Source: Eurosta solidaginis
Lineage: Eukaryota > Arthropoda > Insecta > Diptera > Tephritidae
Direction of reading: 5' to 3'
Assembly: GCF_040869045.1 (NCBI RefSeq)
Contig: NC_090323.1
Span: forward strand, 268,464,392-268,528,391
Length of the DNA stretch: 64,000 nucleotides
Positions within the stretch are counted from its first letter, which is position 1. Every line of letters starts with the position of its first letter. A program made the translations under genes and the position numbers. Below the pieces are notes generated by a model. It saw only the letters and a program-made list of their open reading frames with translations. It was not told the origin of the DNA and did no database searches. This document shows positions 20,700 through 30,666 of this stretch, in pieces.

Positions 20700-22857
20700 C
20701 AGTGGACCCTCGGTTAACGTACACAATTGGTTCTAGCATCTTGCTCGTTATGCAAAACGTTCGTTAAGCAAAACCATTATTCCTATAAGAATCAATGTAA
20801 ACTAAAATAATGCGTTCCAGGTCGAAAAAAAATACAGTCTTATATGTTTCAATTTGAATTTTTATTGAAAGAAACCTAGTACCTAGCATTATTAATCTAC
20901 ATTAAGCAAAAAACTGTCTAGAGTCGTTTGTTTCTGACGTCCCTTCAAAATTTGTTCAAAATGGGACACAGCATTATCGTTGAATAATTCTGTTGCACGT
21001 ACTGCCGCTGTCTGACTGGGGTGATGCTTTTTAACGTATGATGCCACAAACTCCCATGCTTTGAGCATTTCTCTGATTGCACTAGACGGTTGCTGTTCTT
21101 CGGTTATCTCCTCGTCTGATAAAGTTTGCTTCTTAACATCTTGTTGTAAATCACATTGCAATTCTATAAGCTCGTCGGTAGTCAGATCTTCACTGTGCTC
21201 TGCCACAAGTTCAGCGATGTCATTTCCATCCACCTCTAGCCCAATACGGTCAGCCAAAAATATTATTTCGTTGGTTATTGGATCCGTAGATACTGCGTCG
21301 AGTCCTTCAAATGTGCATTCGGCAAAGCGGTCGGGCCAAAGATTTTTCCAGAAAGATTCGAGTGTTCTCTTAGTAACGCCTTTCCATGCCTTATCAATAA
21401 TTTTGAGACAGGCAACAATGTGGAAGTGATCTTTCCAAAACTCTTTTAGAGTAAGATTTGTTTTTTCAGTCACGTCAAAGCAATGCTGGAAAAGTTCTTT
21501 TGTGTAAAGCTTCTTGAAGTTAGAAATCACTTGCTGATCCATGGGCTGAAGCAATGGGGTTGTATTAGGTGGCAAAAAGTGAATTTTGATGAATTTAAAC
21601 TCTTCAATGAGTTCATCTTGTAAACTTGGTGGATGTGAAGGAGCGTTATCCATAATAAGCAGGACACGAAGAGGCAAATCCATCTCAATCAAATTTTTCA
21701 GCACAGAGGGGCCAAAAACATTATTGATCCACTCAGTAAAAAGAACACGTGTCACCCAAGCTTTACTGTTCGACTTCCACATGACATTTAGTTTACTCTT
21801 GTCAACATTATGCTTTTTGAAGGCACGTGGATTCTCTGAATGATAGACAAGTAGCGGTTTTATTTTCAAGTCGCCACTTGCATTGGAACAAAAAAGCAGA
21901 GTAAGGCGGTCTTTCATTGGCTTATGGCCGGGCATTGCTTTCTCCTCTACTGTTATGTAAGTTCGCTTGGGCATCTTTTTCCAAAAAAGACCCGTTTCGT
22001 CCCAATTAAACACCTGCTGGGGCAAGTAACCCTCAGTATCCACAAGCTTCTTGAATTCGCCTACATAACTCTCGGCAGCCTTAGCGTCTGAGCTTGCTGC
22101 TTCACCATGCCTTATAACGCTATGAATACCAGTACGTTTTTTGAAATTCTCGAACCACCCCTTACTTGCTTTGAAGTCTTCCCTTCTTGCTGTTGATGTT
22201 CCTGGCGACTTTTCAATCAGAGTAGTGAATATCGTTTTAGCCTTCTCACAAATTATATTCTGCGAAATTGTGTCAGCTTGCATTTGCTTTTCGTTAATCC
22301 ATATCAAAAGCAATCTTTCAACATCATCGAGAATTTGTGGTCGTTGCGAAGAAACTCTTGATACTCCCTTTGAAGCGTTTAGCACCTCAAGCTTGTCCTG
22401 ATTCTTGAGGATAGTAGAAATCGTTGATTTCGACAAGTTGAACGCACGTCCTAAATCAGCCACACCCAAACCTCCTTTATGTTTTTGAATGATCTTGAGT
22501 TTCATTTCAATAGTTATTTTGGTCCTTGTATTTTTCTCCTTTTCCGAATTTTTTTTTGAGGGCATTTTATGTTAGTTATTTTGCAATTTTTATAAAAGCA
22601 AAATTAAAAATAAAAAATTTGTATGTTTCAACACGTCTTGTTAATTTTACGAACAATTCTGCACTAAAATAAAACAAAATTCTGAACTATGAAGCAAAAG
22701 CTAAACGCAGACAGCCCAATAATGTGAATTCGGGGTTTCCCCTGTTTAGGTTGTTATGCGAGACTTCGTTCGTAAAGCGAAACTTTTTTCCCAAAAAAAT
22801 GTATTCGTTATGCGAAATGTTCGTTATGCGGGGCGTTCATTAACCGAGGGTCCACTG
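20700..22857 (-). mobile_element. Full-length Tigger/pogo element with TA target duplication
   Basis: The 2158-bp element has ends CAGTGGACCCTCGGTTAA at both termini (first 18 bp identical, inverted) and is flanked by TA at 20698-20699 and 22858-22859. Subterminal CGTTATGC(G/A)AA and CGTTCGT(T/A)A(A/T)GC motifs repeat on both sides (about 20748-20775 and 22755-22838) and are probable transposase-binding sites. It encodes one uninterrupted transposase. An intact frame, matching ends and an exact TA duplication all point to a recent insertion that may be competent to move. Confidence 0.95.
20892..22565 (-). CDS. Tigger-type (pogo superfamily) transposase, intact
   Basis: A 557-codon intact frame starts at ATG 22565, soon after the right subterminal repeats. 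Residues about 12-60 form a CENP-B-type N-terminal helix-turn-helix (LGVADLGRAFNLSKSTIST). A second HTH/CENPB region spans about 75-150 (KGWFENFKKRTGI at its end). The DDE_1 catalytic domain spans about 180-370 with FNWDETGLFWK (Asp189), LLIMDNAPSH (Asp306) and PPNTTPLLQPMDQ (Asp343). All three metal-binding Asp residues are present, as expected of pogo/Tigger (DDD) enzymes. The C-terminus has QTTLDSFL (546-553), like a PCNA-binding PIP box, a feature reported for pogo transposases. It would act in the nucleus on the element's own ends with TA target preference. No stops or frameshifts are visible. A domesticated host gene is unlikely because the frame sits inside matching inverted repeats. 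Confidence 0.96.
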   Translation of the reverse strand: MPSKKNSEKEKNTRTKITIEMKLKIIQKHKGGLGVADLGRAFNLSKSTISTILKNQDKLEVLNASKGVSRVSSQRPQILDDVERLLLIWINEKQMQADTISQNIICEKAKTIFTTLIEKSPGTSTARREDFKASKGWFENFKKRTGIHSVIRHGEAASSDAKAAESYVGEFKKLVDTEGYLPQQVFNWDETGLFWKKMPKRTYITVEEKAMPGHKPMKDRLTLLFCSNASGDLKIKPLLVYHSENPRAFKKHNVDKSKLNVMWKSNSKAWVTRVLFTEWINNVFGPSVLKNLIEMDLPLRVLLIMDNAPSHPPSLQDELIEEFKFIKIHFLPPNTTPLLQPMDQQVISNFKKLYTKELFQHCFDVTEKTNLTLKEFWKDHFHIVACLKIIDKAWKGVTKRTLESFWKNLWPDRFAECTFEGLDAVSTDPITNEIIFLADRIGLEVDGNDIAELVAEHSEDLTTDELIELQCDLQQDVKKQTLSDEEITEEQQPSSAIREMLKAWEFVASYVKKHHPSQTAAVRATELFNDNAVSHFEQILKGRQKQTTLDSFLLNVD

Positions 22858-23396
22858 TATGATGTATTCGTTCGGAACTGAAAGGAACTGAAACGTCAGC
22901 AGCATCGATATTTTCTTCAGTGCAGGAATTTACTTGTGTATCCTCTCTATCACAGCTGTTTTCATCATTGTTTTCAACATTCTGGAGACAGTTCTCTTCT
23001 CCCCTTCTTCTGAAGCTGAATCGTCTGCATTTATGTTATCTTCTTCGCATAGGACGGCATAAATATCGTCAACGTTCAATTTATTATATCATGACATATT
23101 CACAAGTTCTATAAGATATGTACATACAGAAATAATGAGCATAAAACACCCAAATATTAATATATCCAATCGTGATGAAAACTTACATAAAGCTTAAACA
23201 TACGTCTCGTAGGCGTGTTATACGTAAAAAACTCAAAAATGGTTAAGTTTGAATCAGCGACAAGTGCGCGCTCAGCAAGCATCAACCGACTGCTGACTTG
23301 ACGAAAAAGCACGAGGTGTTAACTTAAACAGTTTAAAAAAGAAAGAGAGTTTTAAAATCAATGCACACCTCGCAGGCGTAGGTTAGGCTTCTAGGG

Positions 23397-23512
23397 TTAA
23401 GCAAAGGCAAGGCCTGAAAAGGGAATAACCCGTTGATACCAACAACTACAGCGATTAGTCATGCCGGGCTTGTATTGTAGTACTGCAAAAATTTTGTTGA
23501 TTAATAATTGAC
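23397..23512. repeat. Direct repeat A, right copy
   Basis: It begins at the TTAA that borders the piggyBac terminus and ends GTTGATTAATAATTG, the same boundary as the left copy at 20504. It could be the host sequence in which piggyBac landed, or a separate small element duplicated with it. Confidence 0.78.
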
Positions 23513-23634
23513 AGTAAAATATTTGTATTAATTATTTATTCAAATTAGGCAAACTCAATTTTATTTGCTAGAAAATAGTTTTCTATAATTAGCTATTCAA
23601 TATTGCTATACCAATAGATTAGCCATCTTTTTTA

Positions 23635-24530
23635 TACTCAGCTGAGCAGAGCTCACACAGTATATTAATTTTGTGCGCATAACGGTACCCCGTAACGGCA
23701 TAAACTAATCGAGATATATATAATCTTCTATATATCAAAATGATCTTAGCGAAGAAAGAAATTCATTAAGCCACGCCCGTCCGTCTTTCTGCCCGTAAAC
23801 ACGATAATTTGAGAAAATTTTGAGGTATCTTAATGAAATTTGGTATGTAAGTTCCTGGGCACTCATCTGTTGTTGTTGTTGTAGCGATAAGCTTGCTCCC
23901 CGAAGGCTTTGGGGAGTGTTATCGATGTGATGATGGTCCTTTGCCGGAAACATATCCGGTACGCTCCGGTACAATTTTACCATTAAGGTGCTAGCCCGAC
24001 CATCTCGGGAACGATTTATGTGGCCACATTAAACCTTCAGGCCATCCCTCCCTCCTCACCGCGGATAGGTGAGGTTGCCAATTTGGTTTGGAGAAGCTAT
24101 ATATTGCGCTGGCAACCTGAAGGGTTGCGCTACACAGCCCCTTGAATCTGGTATTTTAGTCGTCTCTTACGACAGGCATACCTACCGCGGGTATATTCTG
24201 ACCCCCTAACCCGTTGGGGTGGGCACTCATCTCAGATCGCTTTTTAAAATGAAATAAATAGGACTATAACCACGCCCACTTTTTCGATATCGAAAATTTC
24301 GAAAACCCGATAAAGTGCGATAATTCATTACCAAAGACGGATAAAACAATGAAACTTAGTAGGTGGGTTGACCTCATGCCGCAGAATAGAAAATTAGTAA
24401 AATTTTGGACAATGGGCGTAGCACCGCCCACTTTTAAAAGAAGGTAATTTAAAAGTTTTGCAAGCTGTAATTTGGCATCTGAGTATGTAATGTGCGGTTA
24501 CACCCGAACTTAGCCTTCCTTACTTGTTGT
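23635..24530 (-). repeat. GC-box interspersed repeat, copy 2, split by a retroposon
   Basis: The repeat ends in CACCCGAACTTAGCCTTCCTTACTTG, the inverse of the family start. It carries CACGCCCGTCCGTC, ACGATAATTTGAG, ACCACGCCCAC and GGGCGTAGCACCGCCCA blocks. The CAA-tailed retroposon (23869-24219) sits in it with a 13-bp target duplication. Its subfamily differs from copies 1, 3 and 4. Confidence 0.75.
23869..24219 (-). mobile_element. CAA-tailed SINE-like retroposon with 13-bp target duplication
   Basis: The 351-bp insertion is flanked by TGGGCACTCATCT at 23856-23868 and again at 24220-24232. On the minus strand it begins CCCCAACGGGTTAGGGGG and ends (CAA)n. A long target duplication plus a short-repeat 3' tail is the signature of target-primed reverse transcription by a LINE. 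No A/B box is clear, so a tRNA origin is not shown. The copy at 1772-2195 has an extra internal segment of about 80 bp. Confidence 0.88.
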
Positions 24531-25031
24531 TAATGTGTTAAAAGTCGTTAGCTAGTGAAATAAGAGCTATGTTTTCTTTACATGTATATACATATGCACT
24601 TAAACTTTATATGGACTGCTAAGTGTGTAACTTTGTCTACACGTATGAAATTGTGGCGCAGAAAATTAGTACTACTAGGTTTTAGTATGCATTACATTCA
24701 GTTGCAACTGAAATGTGTCGCCCCATTTTATCTGTACACTATTCCCCACTTCTATGACCAAAAAAAGGGCGTGCCTCCACTTTTCATCACAACTGATACA
24801 GCTGTAGGTTATACCTATGAATAACAGATGTGCGTGTCTCCGCTATTCAGGATAACCCGTTTTGTAGCGAGCTATTTACCACCGCCGCGAATCTTCAATA
24901 ACTTCCGCTTGATGTGTCTCCTAAATATTAGTTAAAAGATGATAAGTCTTTTTTCACCAGTGAATGCAGATGTATATACATGTAAAAAAAACACGGCTAA
25001 TTACACTGGATCACAAATTCCAATTTTTTCT
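24531..25031. other. Unassigned DNA
   Basis: No feature is recognised. The frame at 24582-24824 has no known motif. Confidence 0.45.
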
Positions 25032-25752
25032 GCACCAGAGACGCGATTATGAAATTCCTATGTAAAATCAACTCCTGATTTCGAAAATCAAGGTTATTTT
25101 TAGTTCTATGGAAACGTTTTTGAGATATTTACGAATAACGGTTTAAAAAAAAAAAAAAAAAAATTGGGTCCACTTAATCTTATATATCTCAAGCACGAAC
25201 TGAGCAAATCTGAAACGGTTTAAATCTTTTAAAAGATAATAAAATTTGCTATAAACTGTGCATACAACACTTTTTGCTAGGCCGTGCAGATTCAAAGATA
25301 ACGAACAATCATTACGGATTATTCCCATTTTTTTTTTTTTGTAAATATATAAAAAAAATTGTATTTTGCGAGGAAGGATCTCGAAAGCTTTTTATTTCTT
25401 TGCAGATTTGTTTTTCCTCTCTAAGCTCTTTTTTATTACAAAAAAATAAGCTTTCATTCAACAAAATCAATGGACTAATACAAAAGTTATAAACATTCAA
25501 GTAAATATATCCATTTAATACTTAAGTACCCTACGGTACATATGTGTTAGTATTCGTATATCAGTTAGTTAGTTTTTGCAGTTTATAGAACATTTTATGA
25601 TGATTAAGTGGACCCAATTTTATTTTTTTTTTTTTGAAAAACCCGTTATTCGTAAATATCTCAAAAATGTTACCATAGAATTAAAAATAACCTTGATTTT
25701 CCAAATCGGGGGGTGATTTTACATAGCAATTTCATAATGGCGTCTCTGGTGC
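25032..25752. mobile_element. Palindromic element with ~150-bp inverted arms
   Basis: Arms at 25032-25180 and 25603-25752 are inverted. Both carry GCACCAGAGACGC at the outside, then AAATC...GATTT(T/C), AACCTTGATTTTC-type, GAGATATTTACGAATAACG, an A/T run and GGGTCCACTTAAT. The ~420-bp centre has no gene. It is presumably a non-autonomous DNA transposon. No target duplication could be confirmed. Confidence 0.75.
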
Positions 25753-25842
25753 GTTTTGGCTGTAAACCAGAGTTATGCACACTCACTTCACACAAAATAA
25801 TATTCACTTTCGTTTAGTCGTCGTTGAGAAAGCAGTGTTGTA

Positions 25843-26110
25843 ACATCGAAAGAGGTTTTGTTTATTTGCGCATTTCAAAAATATACTTTGCAAAACAAAC
25901 GCCCATCCGTAGAATGATTTTATGTTAGCAATACATTTTTTTTTAATTTTTTGTTATAAAATAATATTTTTATAGTATATTTACAAATTATGTTTTGAGT
26001 GTTAACAAACATACGTACATACGTATTTCCTAGTTGCTCGTTCATCAACGACTAAAGTTGTGGAAGTACAACGATGATTTTACTCTTGCCAACACAGCCA
26101 CATTTTTAAT
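25843..26110 (+). repeat. Interspersed repeat X, copy 2
   Basis: It shares GTTTTGTTTATTTGCGCATTTCAAAA, GAGTGTTAACAAACAT, GCTCGTTCATCAACGA and ATGATTTTACTCTTGCCAACACAG with the inverted copy at 45205-45480, and its distal half with 18880-19030. Confidence 0.75.
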
Positions 26111-26429
26111 TTTCCGTTCAGTGCGAAGTTTCTATCTTAAGAATGCAATTCAGCACTAATCAATACAATTGAAATTGATATCTTTACATATATGAATATC
26201 GCTTAATAAAGGGGAACTTTTAGTAGCTCACGCTCATCTTATATCTCTTACTTCCTTCCTAATGACAACCACTTAAGATTCAAAAACCTGAATCAGCCTT
26301 TAGGAGCTGCTGGGTTAAGTCTACAGAATAATTTTTACTATGTATAAATGGCACAGTATTTTTTATTTTTTGTTTTTGTAGGTTTATTTCATTTGCTGTC
26401 ATATATATTTTTTCGACCAGGCAAATTTA

Positions 26430-27200
26430 CTTTGGTTTTAGTGACACTTCATGGGCGTTGATTAAAATCAATTTAGCCAACCGATACCAATGGGTAATTA
26501 TAGGATCCCAAATGTCACAACTTAGTGCAATGGTCTGCGGTGTGCGTCAGGGGTCAATTGCTGTTGCTGTTTAGCTTATGTATCAATGACCTTTCTAGCC
26601 ATATTGATGATCTCTGTTCTAAACTTAATGCTGACATTTCAGAAACTTTCCATTGGGCTAATAACAACGGGCTTCGGTTTAACGGAAATAAAACTTAGTT
26701 CTTGCCTATAGCAAAAGGAAAATTGGCTGAGACGGGTATTCCACCGCTTTATATTGGTACCGACGAAATTAAACTGGCGAGTAAAATTATAAACCTCGGC
26801 TTTGTAATCAACTCCAGTTTGACTTGTGTTGACCACGTTAACCTGGCTACAGGAAGAATGTATGGCGCACCGCGAAATCTGAGGCTATCGGCGATGTTTA
26901 CTCCACGTAACATCCGCCATAAATTGGCTGTCCAACTAATTTTAGCTTATTTGACATATTCCGAGTTTATATATAATAAGCTAGATTCGCACTCGGCTCA
27001 TAGGTTAGACTGGCCTTTAACCATATAACACGCTATGTGTATGGACTTTCGAAGTTGGACCACATATCCCGTTGGAAATCTAGCCTTCTGGGATGTCAAA
27101 TACCCGACAATTCTCAGGAGGTTTCTATTTTCTATAGGAGCAAATGCTTCTCTATGAAGTTATCATCAGCATTGTCGTAAAGCTAGATGAAAAAATTTAA
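26430..27200 (+). pseudogene. LINE reverse-transcriptase fragment, decayed
   Basis: Translated pieces in several frames match the thumb and end of a non-LTR retrotransposon RT: an RYQWVIIGSQMSQ...GVRQGS block (26470-26560), HWANNNGLRFNGNKT (about 26646-26695), then an open 26702-27028 frame with IINLGFVINSSLTCVDHVN, RMYGAPRNLRL and ILAYLTYSEFIY. A LDHISRWKSSLLGC tail follows. The YADD catalytic box is lost between 26590 and 26640. Stops and shifts show it is dead. It belongs to a family related to, but different from, that at 55105-56770. Confidence 0.8.
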
Positions 27201-27668
27201 ATTTTTTCGTACTTACTCCTTAGTGAAACTAATCATTGGCATGGCATTAATTGCACGCCCTTACACACTGATAGCTTTTAATAGTTAACATAACCAAACA
27301 TAAACGAGGTGTCTTAATGTTCGAACCATAGAAAATTTGGAAATTATTTGTGTTTAGCATTCGTAGACCATTAAATCAGTATCTACATACTTATTCAGCC
27401 GCCATAAAAGAAGCGAAAGCAAATGCAGTGTAAGGCTTTTAAGGTATACAAATTTGGTCACCAAAAGAAAAAAATTTGCAGTAAAAATAGTACAATTAAA
27501 TTTAAACATGTGACGCAAAAATAAAGATGTCGGTATATAAATGCATTAGTATGTATGTTGGTATGTATAAATTGCGAATACATACAAGCCTTTTTAGGAA
27601 AGACAAGCTTCTTCCTTCATGAGGCTAATTATAAATAATGAGGCTGAGAATCAAACGAAAAAAGATGT
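27201..27668. other. Unassigned DNA
   Basis: No feature is recognised. Confidence 0.5.
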
Positions 27669-27676
27669 ATGTAAAT

Positions 27677-28235
27677 TAGGGCGGGTCGATTTAAAAATCG
27701 CTCATTGCTCTGTGAAAATCGTATTCTAGGGATCAAAATAAGAAACTTTGCCGAAGGAACCATACCTCTAAAACGAATTCTGATGTCCCCCCTTTGGGTC
27801 GAACTTTTGGGTAGGGGCAATTTCAATTCTACCTGCTGTGTCTTGTGGTGACTTAAAAAAAACAACACAAGCAATTTTACGATCTGCAATTGTGTCACAG
27901 TGATGCCTTGGTTTTAAAACGGGGTTGTAAAAACGCTAACTTCTAATAATTGTTTTTAATTTCTTTTCTATTACTAAGTTAAATTCCGTTTTTCATTTAC
28001 ATATGTTCTGACTAAATAAATTTCTAAAGAGAAAAATAAACTCCAAAAAGAAAAAACATAGGCATTTCAAAGTGGGGTTTTTCAAAATTTGCCCCTACGA
28101 CCCAAAGGGGGGGACATCAGAATTCGTTTTAGAGGTATGGTTCCTTCGGCAAAGTTCCTTATTTTGATCCCTAGAATATGATTTTCACAGAGCAATGGGC
28201 GATTTTTTTGCCTCCCCACAAATCGACCCGGCCTA
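27677..28235. mobile_element. Palindromic hAT-type MITE with 8-bp target duplication, copy 1
   Basis: The 559-bp element lies between ATGTAAAT at 27669-27676 and 28236-28243. Its ends are TAGGGCGGGTCGATTT and, inverted, TAGGCCGGGTCGATTT. Arms of about 150 bp carry GCTCTGTGAAAATC, CTAGGGATC, TTTGCCGAAGGAACCATACC and GAATTCTGATGTCCCC. 8-bp duplications and (C/T)A(G/A)NG ends place it in hAT. It has no transposase. A second copy, opposite in orientation, lies at 55194-55824. Confidence 0.93.
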
Positions 28236-28243
28236 ATGTAAAT

Positions 28244-29640
28244 ACTCGAAAGTAAAAAGCTGACGGCAGGATTTCACGATTCCTCTATGATTTCTATGTA
28301 GTGTTTAGAAAAGTAATTCTAATTTCAGTTGCGTCAATATTCGTGACCATTTGTAGTAGCAACCAAAGAGTATTAGCACATGTGAATATACCACACATTT
28401 TGTGCAAATTTCGCGCTGAATTCCATTAATGATTGTAAATAGTGATAAAAAATATTGTTTCGCATGTAATTCGTATGCAATTTATGAGTTCATAACAAAA
28501 AAATAAAAAAATTTATTTTTAGGTTTCATTAACTATCAAATATATTAAAATTGTTCCGTAAGTCAAAAGCATTTAGGCTATTTGAGTGCCTTTTATGTGT
28601 ATGCGTATGTGTGGGCAGCATTGGCAATGGTTTAAGTGCTTGCCATTCGTGATTGTGGATGGTCATGTGTGGCAACCTTGCGTGCAGCAGCGCCAGCAAC
28701 AACAAAAACACACACACTCAAATGAAATCGAAATGTTATTTAGTGGCAACATCACCCACACACGCGTTGCCGCATTACCAAAAATGCAAAACAAAATAAA
28801 AATTCAACAGCAGCCTGGCAGCGAGTTTGTTTCTTAAATTTTTCGTTTTTCGCCAATAAATGAACTTTCACTTTTTTTGGCACTCATTGCTGGAATGCTT
28901 TGGTTGAATTGATTGGTCTTTTTGTTTTTTTTTTCCTTCCTGAGTATCGCTTGCGTTAGCTTTGCAGTTACATACGTTACGACTACATGCAGAGCTACCG
29001 ACAACGCCATTAACGGTATAAGTATTACATTGTTTTGCCATTGAATGCTTTTGCGTTTCTCCGCTATTCGTAATATGGTTGCGTTGTTTTAGCAAATTTG
29101 TTGCATTCACTATGGCAAAATATAAAATTTCCTCTTCCTTTCATCATCAATTATGCAAATTCGGTAATGATTTCAAATTTACGTTCACTACGGAGCCAGT
29201 TAATGGTAATTGAAAGTTTTTGCAAGCTTTTTTCATTTAATTGCTAATATCAGTTAAATTATGTATTTAAGATAAATTTTAGCCTGGTTAGATGCAAATT
29301 AATAAATCTGCTTGTGAGGTGATTGAACTTCAAAATAGGGTGCATAAAAAGTTGCATTGCGTAATCAATCGCCCTTTAGTTGCATTAAAGCTTACAATCA
29401 AATCGCAGCCACCGATAAAGCGCCAACTTAGCTTTTCAAATAATCAGGAAAGAGTTGTTGAAGCCTTGCTTCAACTTCTATGTAGATTATTGTGGAAAGA
29501 GTTCATATCTGGTCATTGGAGGCCAAGCCTTCTGTGCCTTATCCACAAGAATGGAGATCATGCTGGAGCTCTCAAAGCAAGCACCGAATCGATACCGAAA
29601 ACCATATGACGTATTTCTAAACCGTAACTGTAGCTATATG
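28244..29640. other. Unassigned, mostly unique-looking DNA
   Basis: Short frames (28586-28837, 29292-29652) have no motif I recognise and are low-complexity in part. CAGCAGCGCCAGCAACAACAAAAACACAC at 28685 is a simple CAG/CAA-rich tract. Confidence 0.45.
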
Positions 29641-29950
29641 CAGAAAGTGTAATCGTGACTCCACTCTTATACTGTAACCCTGACCATATCTTAGCCATAG
29701 TCACCACGATTCCCAAAACCACTCACCATAAGCGTACATAGCTCTAAAAAAGTAGAATTCAGCGAACCTGTAGCAGTAAACCCATTCTCTTAACTATAAT
29801 CGCCCATAAACTCGCAATAACTTTTGCAGGACATCCAACCGTAGCTGCCACAATAATCATAACTATAGACATAGCCATAAGAGTACCCCATACCTTAACC
29901 GTAAACATAACCGCAATTATAACGCAGTGTTGACCGCAGTCGTAAGCTTA
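29640..29950. repeat. Degenerate (C)CATAAC/CCGTAAC array
   Basis: The stretch consists largely of variants of ACCGTAAC, CATAACC and AGCCATA on the plus strand at short spacing. It is non-coding. Confidence 0.6.
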
Positions 29951-30194
29951 AATCGCAGAGGCCGTAAAGTGGAACTATGAAGAAACCAGAGGAAGAAGTT
30001 GAACTACAACAGAAATATCTTTACCATAGAGATTAATTTCGTATTGTTGGCAGGAGCCCCGCCTGCTTCTTATCGTAGAAATCAATACCGACAAGATATT
30101 TGAGCTATTTATTTTATTATTTATTTATTTATTTATTAAAACAAACAACAAAAGGTCATCAAAAACACGGCCGTAAAAAATAAATAATTTTCAA

Positions 30195-30660
30195 TAACAA
30201 ACCAATAACTCGATAACTTTTCCCGAACACGATGATACAAAATTTATATTTTTCTAATAACACGGTGATAACACACCTGTTATAAACCGTTAACTTTTCA
30301 ATAAATATGGTACAACATTTCATTAATAAATCGAAAACGTTTCGATAACAAATCGATAAATTGCCGATAACCTTTATAATCGATTAAAAAAACGTGTTTC
30401 TAAATTTTCGATGTTGCTTTTTTGAACCCTTGACCTTCAGTGTGGTAGGCGGAGCACACTACCACTGCCCGCAGTGGCCGCAAGTGTATAGCAATATGAT
30501 AGTGAATCGATAACTCGTCTATACTTCGTTGATGACACACCGAGAACTCTTCGATAAGAAATGTATAACACGGCCATATCCCATCGATAGCAAACCAATA
30601 ATTTATCGCTATCAAACCGTTAATACTACAATAACAAATCGATAACACACCACGTGGTAT
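30195..30660. repeat. Degenerate CGATAAC array, copy 2, with a SINE fragment inside
   Basis: Variants of TCGATAAC, CCGATAAC and AATAACAAACC resemble 13995-14545. The partial SINE at 30388-30482 interrupts it. The downstream pyrimidine tract that is adjacent in copy 1 lies about 1 kb away here (31660-31745), separated by a hAT relic. Confidence 0.72.
30388..30482 (-). mobile_element. tRNA-derived SINE copy 2, head fragment
   Basis: The reverse-strand head has GCGGCCACTGCGGGCAGTGG at the start, an A-box-like region (GTAGTGTGCTCCGCCTACC), then GAAGGTCAAGGGTTC at the B-box position and the family's GCAACATCGAAAATTTAG block. It is truncated at 30388, after about 95 bp. Confidence 0.7.
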
Positions 30661-30666
30661 CGGTAC

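Larger units (their letters stand above)
20505..23097 (-). pseudogene. piggyBac transposase N-terminal relic (interrupted)
   Basis: The first coding block (23097-22860, minus) begins Met-Ser, then an in-frame TGA where CGA is likely ancestral. It continues with an acidic stretch (NVDDIYAVLCEEDNINADD, later VENNDENSCDRED) typical of piggyBac N-termini, with one frameshift near 23005. After the Tigger, the frame resumes at 20697 with DKIIRGKNGHIWST, AMNIVGASRGPAS and FNIFITDEILNEIVKWTN. These match the start of the DDE_Tnp_1_7 (piggyBac-derived) domain. It stops at about 20505, so the catalytic core is missing. It cannot encode an active enzyme. Confidence 0.85.
20505..23396 (-). mobile_element. 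Decayed piggyBac element, split by a Tigger insertion
   Basis: On the minus strand the right end reads CCCTAGAAGCCTAACC immediately after a TTAA (23397-23400). That is the standard piggyBac arrangement: TTAA target, termini beginning CCC(T)AG. A transposase N-terminus follows from ATG 23097, interrupted at a TA by the Tigger at 20700-22857, then continues to about 20505. No matching left terminus was found. The element is truncated or internally deleted at 20505, where it meets direct repeat A. Subterminal ACCTCGCAGGCGTA and CGTCTCGTAGGCGTG look like repeated binding-site motifs. Confidence 0.85.

Noticed and set aside
29292..29652. Two overlapping frames (105 and 65 codons) possibly from a transposon
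   Set aside because: No diagnostic motif was found in either frame, so I left it unassigned.
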